64,000 nucleotides of DNA from contig NZ_CP069161.1 of assembly GCF_018802605.1 (NCBI RefSeq), positions 682,001 to 746,000 of the forward strand, in the 5' to 3' direction. The notes below the pieces were generated by a model, which saw only the letters and a program-made list of their open reading frames with translations, ran no database searches and was not told the origin of the DNA. Made by a program: the position numbers and the translations under genes. Of the stretch, positions 25,339 to 32,794 are shown one piece after another. This DNA is from Paludibacterium paludis. Its GTDB lineage: Bacteria > Pseudomonadota > Gammaproteobacteria > Burkholderiales > Chromobacteriaceae. The stretch's first letter is position 1, and every line of letters begins with the position of its first letter.

Positions 25339-26741
25339 TTTTTCGGGTCGGGTTGTTGTGGATCCCAGCCGCCGCCCAGGGCGGCGATCAGTCTGACGGC
25401 GGCCTGCAAGTGCTCCTTGCGGCTGAGCAAGGCATCCTGTTCGGCTTGCAACTGGGTCAATTGTACCGTCCATTCGCCGCTGCCCTGAAGCAATCCCGCC
25501 TGCCGCGAATTCTGCGCGGCCGCAAGCTGCCGTCGCGCGAGGTCGCTCTGGCGCTGCCGCGTATCGTACTGGGTCTGGGTCTGCATGATCGCCGCCAGAC
25601 CGTCCTCCACTTCATATACCGCCTGAGTGATGGCGCCATGCCAGGCCGCGTATTGTTCGCGGGTCGCCGAGCGGCTGCGCTCGGCTTCCTGACGCAGCCT
25701 TCCCCCATCAAACAGCGAGACGGCGATTTGTGGCATCAGCGACCAGGCCAGGACATGGCTCTTGCGCAATCCCGCCCAACTGCCGGCATTGATGCCCACG
25801 TTGCCGATCAGGTTCAGGGCCGGCCAGCGGGCCGCTTCGGCCTCGTCGGCCCGTGCCCTGGCGGCGTTATAGCGGGCTTCGGCCGCCGCCAGGTCAGGGC
25901 GCCGCTGCAACAGTTGCGCTGGCAATTCGCTGCCGATTTCCGGCAGCGTCAACTGGTCGACCGGCAGGGCGGGAGGCAAGCGGCACTCATCCGGCATCTG
26001 GGCGGCGAGCAAGCACAGGCTGCGCTCGACTTTCTTGAGCGAGTCGGTGTGCTGGGTGACCTGCAGCGCGCTCTCGGCGGCTTCGCGTTCCTGATCCCGG
26101 ATCTTGTTGCCGCTCGTCAGCCCGGCTTTTTGTCTTGCCTGGGCACTTTGCCAGACGCGCTGGCGCAGGTCGGCCGCATGGCGTAGCCGTGATTCGCTGG
26201 CGATGAGTTCCGCGCGCGTCATCCACAATTCCGCCGTTTGCCGGGCGAGGCTCAGCCGCAAGGCCGATTCGTCAAAGCGGGTCGCCTGATAGTTCGCTTT
26301 GCCGGCCCGCACGACCGCGCTGACCTTGCCGCGCAGATCGAGTTCATAGGAGAGATTGAACTGGCTGGCGTAGCGCCGGCTCGGATTGGGCGTGTCTTCG
26401 CTCAGTTCTCCCAGATCGTACCGCGACAGCTTGCGCCGTTCCATGGACTGCTGGAATCCCACCGTGGGGTAGCGTTCCGCTTCGGAGACGCCCAGTTCCG
26501 CCGCCGCCGCATCCTGGCGGGCGAGGCTGACGGCCAGATCGGTATTACCGGCCCAGACCCGGGCGATCCATTCATTCAGCCCCCGGTCGCCGAACATGGC
26601 CCAGGCTTGCGAACCCATCGGAGCGTTGCCGGGCAGTGGCGCGCTGAATTGGGCGGGCAGCGCCGGCGCAGGCCGGGGGGGCGTGTTCTGGGCGCAAGCC
26701 GCCAACCCCAGACACAGCGCGAGGGTGACAGGTCGATTCAT
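25335..26741 (-). CDS. Outer-membrane efflux lipoprotein (NodT/TolC family)
   Basis: The 468-aa protein begins with a lipoprotein signal (MNRPVTLALCLGLAAC) and has the duplicated long helical and beta-strand repeats of TolC-type channels (segments around LAVSLARQDAAAAELG and PDLAAAEARYNAARARADEAE). It forms the outer-membrane duct of a tripartite pump. ATGA overlaps connect it both to the membrane-fusion gene upstream and to the phosphopantetheinyl transferase downstream, so all are co-translated. The start at 26741 is chosen because the lipobox follows it and the overlap fits. Confidence 0.92.
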   Translation of the reverse strand: MNRPVTLALCLGLAACAQNTPPRPAPALPAQFSAPLPGNAPMGSQAWAMFGDRGLNEWIARVWAGNTDLAVSLARQDAAAAELGVSEAERYPTVGFQQSMERRKLSRYDLGELSEDTPNPSRRYASQFNLSYELDLRGKVSAVVRAGKANYQATRFDESALRLSLARQTAELWMTRAELIASESRLRHAADLRQRVWQSAQARQKAGLTSGNKIRDQEREAAESALQVTQHTDSLKKVERSLCLLAAQMPDECRLPPALPVDQLTLPEIGSELPAQLLQRRPDLAAAEARYNAARARADEAEAARWPALNLIGNVGINAGSWAGLRKSHVLAWSLMPQIAVSLFDGGRLRQEAERSRSATREQYAAWHGAITQAVYEVEDGLAAIMQTQTQYDTRQRQSDLARRQLAAAQNSRQAGLLQGSGEWTVQLTQLQAEQDALLSRKEHLQAAVRLIAALGGGWDPQQPDPKK

Positions 26742-27649
26742 GATTTTCCCGCTCCGTCTTGACGAACGATCCGGACGATCACGCGTTGGCCGATGCGCAG
26801 CTGGGGCGCTTCGACGGACAGGACGCATTCGATGATGCGCATGTCCTGCTTTTCGTTGGGATCATCGGTTTCCGGCCGATTGCCGAACACTTGCCCCAGG
26901 CGCAGCACGCGAGCCTTGTAGGTTTTCTTGTCATCGGCCTCGAGCGTGACCTCCGCGGCCTGCCCAGGTTGCACCGAGTTGACAAAACGTTCCTCGAGGT
27001 CGGCGCGGATGATGCGCGGACCGTTCGGCGCGAACTGAAACAGCGGGGTCACGTTGAGCGTCGAGGTACCGTCGCCCGGCTTGGCCTGGCGGCGGATGAT
27101 GCGGCCGTCCTGCGGCGCCCTGACCACATGGCGTTCCACTTCCAGCTGGCTGGCCGCCATCTGGGCGTCGGCCACGGTCAGCGCGGCTTTTTGCTTGTCG
27201 AGTTCCGAGATGGCGAGGTTCACCTGGTCGCGCGCGTTGTCCTTGTCCTGGCGCGATACTTCGTCATCGCCCGGCAGGCTTTCGACACGCCGCAGCTCCC
27301 GCTGGGCGATGGCCAGTTTGGTTTGCGCGAGCTTCAATTCCTCGCGCGCCGCCTGCTGCTCCCGTTCGCGGACCTTGTGCGCGAGCATGGCCTCCCGGTC
27401 ATCGATGCGGGCGAGCACCTGGCCGGTTTTGACCTCGGCGCCTTCCTCCACTTCGACCTGACGGACAATGCCGGGACGCGGCGCGGCAATGTTGATGATA
27501 CCGCCTTCGATGCTGACGCTGCCCTTGGCCACCGCGGCCCAGGGCGACACGATCGGCGCTTTGGTTTTTTCCGGTTCCGAGCAGCCCGTCAGCAGTACGG
27601 CGACGAGTACGGCGGCCGATAAAGGATGAATGAAAGTCTGAGTGTTCAT
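26738..27649 (-). CDS. Membrane-fusion lipoprotein of an ABC exporter (HlyD/DevB-like)
   Basis: The 303-aa periplasmic adaptor has an N-terminal signal with lipobox LLTGC, a biotinyl-lipoyl-like segment (RPGIVRQVEVEEGAEVKTGQ), a coiled-coil hairpin of about 90 residues rich in Glu, Gln and Arg, then RAPQDGRIIRRQ completing the lipoyl fold, and a beta-barrel domain. This is the layout of adaptors that link a MacB/DevCA-type ABC exporter to a TolC-like channel. Overlaps of 4 bases join it to the ATPase upstream and to the channel gene downstream. Confidence 0.92.
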   Translation of the reverse strand: MNTQTFIHPLSAAVLVAVLLTGCSEPEKTKAPIVSPWAAVAKGSVSIEGGIINIAAPRPGIVRQVEVEEGAEVKTGQVLARIDDREAMLAHKVREREQQAAREELKLAQTKLAIAQRELRRVESLPGDDEVSRQDKDNARDQVNLAISELDKQKAALTVADAQMAASQLEVERHVVRAPQDGRIIRRQAKPGDGTSTLNVTPLFQFAPNGPRIIRADLEERFVNSVQPGQAAEVTLEADDKKTYKARVLRLGQVFGNRPETDDPNEKQDMRIIECVLSVEAPQLRIGQRVIVRIVRQDGAGKS

Positions 27650-28365
27650 GCGGTAGTCTCCGGGATATGGCTGGCGCGCTGGTCTTTGACGACGCGTCCG
27701 TCTTCCAGGGTGATCACGCGGTCGGCGTGCTTGATCAATCGGTTGTCATGGGAAACGCCCAGCACCGTGGTGCCCCGGGTTCTGGCGATTTCATGCAGCA
27801 GGCTGACAACGATCTGGCCGTTCTGGCCGTCCAGCGCGCTGGTGGGCTCATCGGCAAAGAGAAGGCGCGGGCGTTTGACCAGCGCGCGGGCAATGGCGAC
27901 CCGCTGCTTTTCTCCGCCGGACAATTCCAGCGGGCGAAGCTGCATGCGCGAGCCGAGCCCGACCATCTCCAGGGCTTCTTTGGAGCGTTGCCGGGCCTCG
28001 TCGGCATGAATCTTTGGCCCGTAGTTCAAAGGCAACATGACGTTTTCCTGGGCGGTCAGCGCGGCGAACAGATTGAAGCCCTGAAAAATGAAACCGCAGT
28101 TTTCCAGGCGGAAGGTATCGAGCTGGGAAGCGGTCAGTTTGCTCAACTCGATGCCCAGCGCGTGCACGGTCCCGTTATCCGGCGCGAGCAGGCCGGAGAG
28201 CGCCGACAAGAGGGTACTCTTGCCGGAACCGGACGGTCCGATGATCATGGTCAGCTCGCCGGGCAGAATCGACAGCGAAATGTCGAACAGCACCTGCTGG
28301 CGGGTTTTGCCGCTGGAAAAGGAGCGGTCGATGTGTTCGGCGACGATCGAGGGTGTCGTGGACAT
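27646..28365 (-). CDS. ABC exporter ATP-binding protein (DevA/LolD/MacB-type)
   Basis: The 239-aa ATPase has Walker A GPSGSGKST, signature LSGGEKQRVAIARAL, Walker B LLFADEPTSALD and the H-loop HDNRL. This pattern belongs to the lipoprotein or macrolide exporter class, whose ATPases pair with FtsX-like permeases. The gene sits 11 bases after the permease gene and overlaps the adaptor by 4 bases. With the permease, adaptor and channel it forms a complete four-gene exporter like cyanobacterial DevBCA-TolC, which exports glycolipids. A natural cargo here would be the cluster product, by inference. Confidence 0.93.
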   Translation of the reverse strand: MSTTPSIVAEHIDRSFSSGKTRQQVLFDISLSILPGELTMIIGPSGSGKSTLLSALSGLLAPDNGTVHALGIELSKLTASQLDTFRLENCGFIFQGFNLFAALTAQENVMLPLNYGPKIHADEARQRSKEALEMVGLGSRMQLRPLELSGGEKQRVAIARALVKRPRLLFADEPTSALDGQNGQIVVSLLHEIARTRGTTVLGVSHDNRLIKHADRVITLEDGRVVKDQRASHIPETTA

Positions 28366-28376
28366 GGTGGCTCCTG

Positions 28377-29504
28377 TCAGCGCAACAAAGTGAAAGGCTC
28401 GGCCTGGTTGAGCGCGCGCAATGCGGCCAGACCCGACAGCATGGCGATGCCAAGCACCAGGATGCCGGTGGCGATGCAGCCTGCCAGAGGCGTTTCCAGC
28501 GGGATGTAGGCCGCTTTGGCCACCATGATGAGGATGGAGCCGACCACGGCGGTGATCAACAGGCCGACCACGCCCACCCAGAAGGACTGTTCGAGAACCA
28601 CTCCGCGCAAGGAGGAGGTGGAGACTCCGAGTGCCCTGAGCGTGGCGTATTCGCGCAGTGCCGCGACAATCGCTCCCATCAGGGTCTGACTGGTGATAAC
28701 GATGCCGACCAGCAGGCCGAGCGTCGACGAAAACAGAAACCCCGATCCCGCCCCCGATTCGAACAGCCAGTAGCCTTGCGACTGGGTCGAGAACTCCTCG
28801 GACGTCCAGACCTGGAACGGTTTGAAGCTGCCTTTGGGCTGCAGCAGGTCGCGCACGGCTTCCGCGTTCTCGGGGTTCTTGAGTTTGATCAGGAAGTATT
28901 CGGTATTGTCCTTGCGCAGGCTCGGATCCAGCTTGCGCGCGGTGGCCAGCGAGGCCAGCACGTTGGCGCTGCCCATGGAGCGCATGCCGTTGACCGTGCC
29001 GACAACCTTGACACGCTTGCCCATCAGTTCGGTCGTGTCTCCTACCCGCACACCGAGTTTGTCCAGATCGGCGATATCCACGAGGATGCTGTTAGGCTCG
29101 TCCAGAAGCTGGCGCAGGCGCGGCGTCAGCAGATTGGAGAACGTCATCGAGTCAGGCGACGGGCTGATGCCGATCAGCACGGCGATCAGTTTGCCGCCGG
29201 TCGGGCGAAGCCAGTCTCCGCCGGTCCAGGTCAGACGTTCGACCCGGGTGACTTCGGGGTGCATGCGCAGGCTGTTTTCCACTTTGGTGCTGATGGGACG
29301 GGCGAGGTCGACACTTTGCGTGCCGGGGTAGCCGGCCCAAAGATCGGCGCCCGAGCGATCGATATACACGGCCACCGAACTGAACATGCCAAGCAGCAGG
29401 CTCATCTGGATTTGCACCAGCAAACCGGCAAAGGCGACCGCGAGCGTCGCCGGCAGGAAGCGGCGCCATTCGTAAATCAGCGAAGATCGGGCGATGGAAA
29501 CCAT
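28377..29504 (-). CDS. ABC exporter permease, FtsX/DevC-like
   Basis: The 375-aa permease has one N-terminal helix (about residues 18-42), a periplasmic domain of about 210 residues, and three C-terminal helices (from about 245, 300 and 335), which is the MacB/FtsX topology. The N-terminal wording (EWRRFLPATLAVAFAGLLV) resembles DevC-family exporters. The gene begins behind GGAGAC and is the first large gene of the exporter-PPTase operon. Only GCC separates its ATG from the stop of a possible 21-codon leader frame. Confidence 0.91.
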   Translation of the reverse strand: MVSIARSSLIYEWRRFLPATLAVAFAGLLVQIQMSLLLGMFSSVAVYIDRSGADLWAGYPGTQSVDLARPISTKVENSLRMHPEVTRVERLTWTGGDWLRPTGGKLIAVLIGISPSPDSMTFSNLLTPRLRQLLDEPNSILVDIADLDKLGVRVGDTTELMGKRVKVVGTVNGMRSMGSANVLASLATARKLDPSLRKDNTEYFLIKLKNPENAEAVRDLLQPKGSFKPFQVWTSEEFSTQSQGYWLFESGAGSGFLFSSTLGLLVGIVITSQTLMGAIVAALREYATLRALGVSTSSLRGVVLEQSFWVGVVGLLITAVVGSILIMVAKAAYIPLETPLAGCIATGILVLGIAMLSGLAALRALNQAEPFTLLR

Positions 29505-29507
29505 GGC

Positions 29508-29573
29508 TCAGTCTCCATGCGCGAAGGCGTGGTCGGCAGGGGCTGAAGCGCGATGCCGTAAAAAGCGGTTCAT
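29508..29573 (-). CDS. Possible 21-codon leader ORF before the exporter operon
   Basis: On the - strand an ATG at 29573, preceded by GGAGT five bases away, opens a frame of 21 codons (MNRFLRHRASAPADHAFAHGD) that ends three bases before the permease ATG. The ribosome-binding site and tight spacing suggest translational coupling or a leader peptide. No homologue is recognised, and short open frames are common at this GC content, so it remains a candidate. Confidence 0.3.
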   Translation of the reverse strand: MNRFLRHRASAPADHAFAHGD

Positions 29574-29790
29574 ATCGGACTCCGGGTTATGGGTTGTGCC
29601 CAGTTTGCCGGAGTTAGCTTAGTGTTTCCTGAGTTGTTTATGCAATTGTATTATCCGTCGGTGAGATGCCGTCATGATGGCCGGACACTGTCCAACCGGG
29701 GCGTGACGAAAAAATGGCGGGACGATCCGGGCTTAACGGTACCGCCGGTATCTCTCGTTTCCTTCCCTTTATTCCCTCGGAATCTGCGCC

Positions 29791-29802
29791 TTGTTGCAAC
29801 AA
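29791..29802. promoter_or_regulatory. Perfect 12-bp palindrome TTGTTGCAACAA
   Basis: The sequence equals its own reverse complement over all 12 bases. It lies in the divergent spacer between the exporter-PPTase operon and the acyl-CoA ligase gene, 29 bases from a second inverted repeat. It is a candidate operator for either operon; no regulator can be named from sequence. Confidence 0.35.
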
Positions 29803-29830
29803 AACCCGACCTGTCATCATATTGAATTGA

Positions 29831-29845
29831 CATGACTTAGTCATG
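29831..29845. promoter_or_regulatory. Inverted repeat CATGAC-TTA-GTCATG
   Basis: Six-base arms match perfectly around a 3-base spacer. It lies in the same spacer as the palindrome at 29791 and is a candidate regulator-binding site. Arms of six bases can arise by chance, so confidence is low. Confidence 0.35.
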
Positions 29846-30111
29846 GCTGTTTCCATGTCCGATCAGAATCGTCAAGGACAAGACGACCGGGATTTCATTC
29901 GGCAATGAGGAAATCTTCATTATGCCGATGTCGCCGGGCGTACCGGTCTTGCCTGCTGTGCCACGGTTTTTACCCTCGCGGGTTTGCGCCGATTGCCGCG
30001 GCGACCGGGTGCTTGAACGGCGTATGCCGATGATCGTGACGCCAATCAGGCCGCCGGTCATGCGAGGCGATGCCGGTTTGGCTAACAATCAGCCCTGATG
30101 GAGGAGTTCGT

Positions 30112-31782
30112 ATGCATGTCGTGCCGCCTCAGCCGGATAGTGCCGCCGGCATTGATTTTTCCCGCTTCTCGTCGCTGGGGCACATGGTGGCCGACAGTGC
30201 CGCCCGCTTCCCGCAGCGCAGCGCTTTTCACAATATGGGGCGGGATCTGAGCTACCGCGAACTGGACAGGTTGTCGGCGGCCATGGCCGCCTACCTGACC
30301 GGCTCGCTGGGGCTGCAAAAAGGCGACCGAATCGCCCTGATGATGCCCAATCTGCTGCAATACCCGATCGCCTTGTACGGAGCGCTGCGCGCCGGCCTGG
30401 TGGTGGTCAACGTCAATCCCCTGTATACCGCCCGGGAACTGGAACACCAGCTCAAGGATTCGGGCGCCCGCGTCATCGTCATCCTGGAAAACTTTGTCCA
30501 TGTGCTGGAGGAGGTCAGAGCGCGCACCCCGCTCGAGCAGGTGCTGGTGACGGCGATGGGCGATATGTTGCCGGCGCCCCGGCGCTGGCTGGTCAATGCG
30601 GTCGTGCGCCATGTCAAACAAATGGTGCCGGCCTGGTCGCGTTCCGGAACCGTGCCGTTCCTGCGAGCCTTGGCCCGGGGCGGACGGCTGCGCGGACGGG
30701 ATGCGGATGTCGCGCCGCACGACATGGCCTTTTTGCAGTACACGGGAGGGACGACCGGCGTTTCCAAAGGCGCGGTGCTGACGCACGGCAATCTGCTGGC
30801 CAATGTCGAGCAGGCCCACTCGGTGCTCGGCGAGCCGTTGGGCGAGGAGGGAGCGGTATTCGGCACGCCGCTGCCGCTCTACCACGTGTTTGCGCTTACG
30901 GTGAATTGTCTGCTGGTGACCCGTATGGGAGGCACGAGCGTCCTGATCACCAATCCGCGCGATATCCCGGCTCTGGTCAAGGAGCTTGGCAAACATCGGA
31001 TCGGTTGCCTGACCGGCGTGAACACCCTGTTCAATGCGCTGGTCAACGATGCGGGTTTTGCCCGTCTCGATTTTTCTCACTGGAAAGTGGCGGTGGGGGG
31101 CGGGACGGCGATCCAGCAAGCGGTGGCGGAGAAATGGCAGGCCATTACCGGCCTGCCGCTGGTCGAAGGCTACGGCCTGACCGAAACCTCTCCGCTGATT
31201 TCGGTCAATCCGGTCCGCCTTGGCCGCTATACCGGCACGGTGGGCGTGCCGGTGCCGGGCACGATCGTGACTTTGCGTGACGATCAGGGAAAGGATGTCG
31301 CGCATGGCAGTCCTGGCGAGCTGTGCGTCAAAGGGCCGCAGGTCATGCAAGGCTACTGGGGACGGCCGGAGGAGACCGCCAAGGTCTTTCATGCGGACGG
31401 TTTTTTCACGACGGGCGACATCGCGGTCTGGACCGCCGAGGGTTATCTCAAACTCGTCGACCGCAAGAAGGACATGGTGCTGGTCTCCGGCTTCAATGTG
31501 TATCCGAACGAGGTGGAGGATATCGTGGCGCGGCATCCGGGGGTGCAGGAGGTGGCCTGCATCGGCGTGCCGGACGACCGCACCGGCGAAGCCGTGAAAA
31601 TCTTCGTGGTCAAGCGCGACGCCGCATTGAATGAAGCGGATCTGATCGAGCATTGCCGACAGTTTTTGACCGCCTACAAGGTGCCGCGCCAGGTCGAGTT
31701 CCGCGATGAACTGCCCAAATCCAATGTCGGCAAGATTCTGCGCCGCAGTCTGCGGGATCCCGCGCCGTCCGCGGCGAGCTGA
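30112..31782 (+). CDS. Long-chain acyl-CoA ligase (FadD-like AMP-forming synthetase)
   Basis: The 556-aa adenylating enzyme activates a fatty acid to acyl-AMP and then acyl-CoA. Motifs are YTGGTTGVSKGAV (P-loop-like A3) near residue 210, EGYGLTETSP (A5), TGDIAVWTAEGYLKLVDRKKD (A7-A8) and a C-terminal KSNVGKILRR with the catalytic Lys. The frame is open to 30070, but GGAGGAG six bases before 30112 fixes the start. It lies next to, and divergent from, the exporter operon. It may be the house-keeping fatty-acid ligase or may supply an acyl starter to the assembly line; there is no carrier domain fused to it. A HIT gene follows after 11 bases. Confidence 0.9.
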   Translation: MHVVPPQPDSAAGIDFSRFSSLGHMVADSAARFPQRSAFHNMGRDLSYRELDRLSAAMAAYLTGSLGLQKGDRIALMMPNLLQYPIALYGALRAGLVVVNVNPLYTARELEHQLKDSGARVIVILENFVHVLEEVRARTPLEQVLVTAMGDMLPAPRRWLVNAVVRHVKQMVPAWSRSGTVPFLRALARGGRLRGRDADVAPHDMAFLQYTGGTTGVSKGAVLTHGNLLANVEQAHSVLGEPLGEEGAVFGTPLPLYHVFALTVNCLLVTRMGGTSVLITNPRDIPALVKELGKHRIGCLTGVNTLFNALVNDAGFARLDFSHWKVAVGGGTAIQQAVAEKWQAITGLPLVEGYGLTETSPLISVNPVRLGRYTGTVGVPVPGTIVTLRDDQGKDVAHGSPGELCVKGPQVMQGYWGRPEETAKVFHADGFFTTGDIAVWTAEGYLKLVDRKKDMVLVSGFNVYPNEVEDIVARHPGVQEVACIGVPDDRTGEAVKIFVVKRDAALNEADLIEHCRQFLTAYKVPRQVEFRDELPKSNVGKILRRSLRDPAPSAAS

Positions 31783-31793
31783 GGGGAAGAGTC

Positions 31794-32252
31794 ATGAGTC
31801 GCACATGCCTCTTTTGCGAGATCGTGGCCGGGCGTTTGCCGGCCAGTGTGGTGCTTCAGGACGAGGCGTGCCTGTGCCTGATGGACATTCATCCGGTCGG
31901 GCGCGGTCATGCGCTGGTGATCCCGCGGCGTCACGCCGCCCGGTTGCATGATCTGCCGGCCGGTGAGCGCGAACACCTCTTCGGCGTTGCCGAGCGGATC
32001 CTCGCCGCCGAGCAACGGGTCGGGCTGGCGCGGGACGGCGCCAACCTCCTGCTCAATGATGGCAGCGCCGCCAATCAGCATATTCCGCACATGCATATTC
32101 ACCTGATCCCGCGTTCTCGCGGCGATGGATTGCGCGTGATGGGCCGGTTCGCCGCCCGTATGCTGAACATGTTCGGCCTCCGCCAGCGTCGTGATGTCCT
32201 GGACGCTCTGGCGAGACAGCTGGCGGCGGACATGGCGGATCGGAAGGGATAA
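31794..32252 (+). CDS. HIT-family nucleotide hydrolase/transferase
   Basis: The 152-aa protein has the histidine triad HMHIHL (His99, His101, His103) after His96, and an N-terminal CxxC pair (CLFC, residues 5-8) often seen as a zinc site in HIT proteins. The family cleaves nucleotide-phosphate or phosphoramidate bonds such as AMP-lysine. It starts 11 bases after the acyl-CoA ligase, so the two are probably co-transcribed. A HIT hydrolase might deal with stray adenylates, but that link is speculative. Confidence 0.9.
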   Translation: MSRTCLFCEIVAGRLPASVVLQDEACLCLMDIHPVGRGHALVIPRRHAARLHDLPAGEREHLFGVAERILAAEQRVGLARDGANLLLNDGSAANQHIPHMHIHLIPRSRGDGLRVMGRFAARMLNMFGLRQRRDVLDALARQLAADMADRKG

Positions 32253-32794
32253 CGCCGGGCCGGTTTTCTTCCCTGCCTTTCGCTTGTCCGTATCGTGAAC
32301 CGGTCTTGGAGCTTAGCCGGCCTGTCGGGGCCGAACGTCAACCGCGCGTGCCAGTCGCGCGCGTCTTTGCCATGCCCGCGAAAAACGATCGGGTATCGGC
32401 GCCAACATTTTCCTGTGTATAACCCGATGACAGCGGTTTTTCTCTTTCTTTTCCCAGGAGGCGGTGATGCGGCGGAGTGGGCGAGTCTGGCAATCGGAAT
32501 GTTACCGGTCTGTTTGTCGATAGCATTTGTGTTTTTCAATGTTGATGCCATAACAAAAATAGATGTATAAACCGAATATTTTGTTACTATAGCTACAAAT
32601 TCGTCATTTGTTCGATTGTGAGATTGTTTCTTGTGTGGTCTTTCATGGGGTGACGCGTTTGTGGCTTCGGTTTGCGGGAGCTGTCGGTTTGGATAGGCAT
32701 TGCCTATGGTTGCCGGTCACGGCATTCGATGGGTGATGTGTTGCTGGACTGGTATTCGTTGGGTCGGTGTCATGCTGCACCAGTAAGGATTGTC
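32253..32794. other. AT-richer leader of the surface-protein gene
   Basis: This 542-base spacer is much more AT-rich than the rest of the window, especially 32500-32650. No convincing gene is seen; a continuous frame from 32672 reads into the surface protein but lacks its own ribosome-binding site. A possible promoter lies at 32542-32571. The long untranslated leader, about 220 bases from that promoter to the start codon, could carry regulation. Confidence 0.55.
32542..32571 (+). promoter_or_regulatory. Possible sigma-70 promoter for the surface-protein gene
   Basis: TTGATG (32542-32547) and TATAAA (32566-32571) are separated by 18 bases inside an AT-rich stretch. They are placed correctly for the large gene beginning at 32795. 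The match was made by eye only. Confidence 0.35.

Larger units (their letters stand above)
29574..30111. other. Divergent intergenic region between exporter operon and acyl-CoA ligase
   Basis: This 538-base gap separates two divergent transcription units and should hold both promoters. I see no convincing protein-coding frame. Two exact inverted repeats stand out (29791-29802 and 29831-29845), and the sequence around 29750-29860 is less GC-rich than its surroundings. I could not assign a confident -35/-10 pair for either direction. Confidence 0.6.

Noticed and set aside
29589..29856. Small open frames on both strands in the divergent spacer
   Set aside because: No ribosome-binding site, no domain, and they cover the palindromic regulatory-looking sequence.
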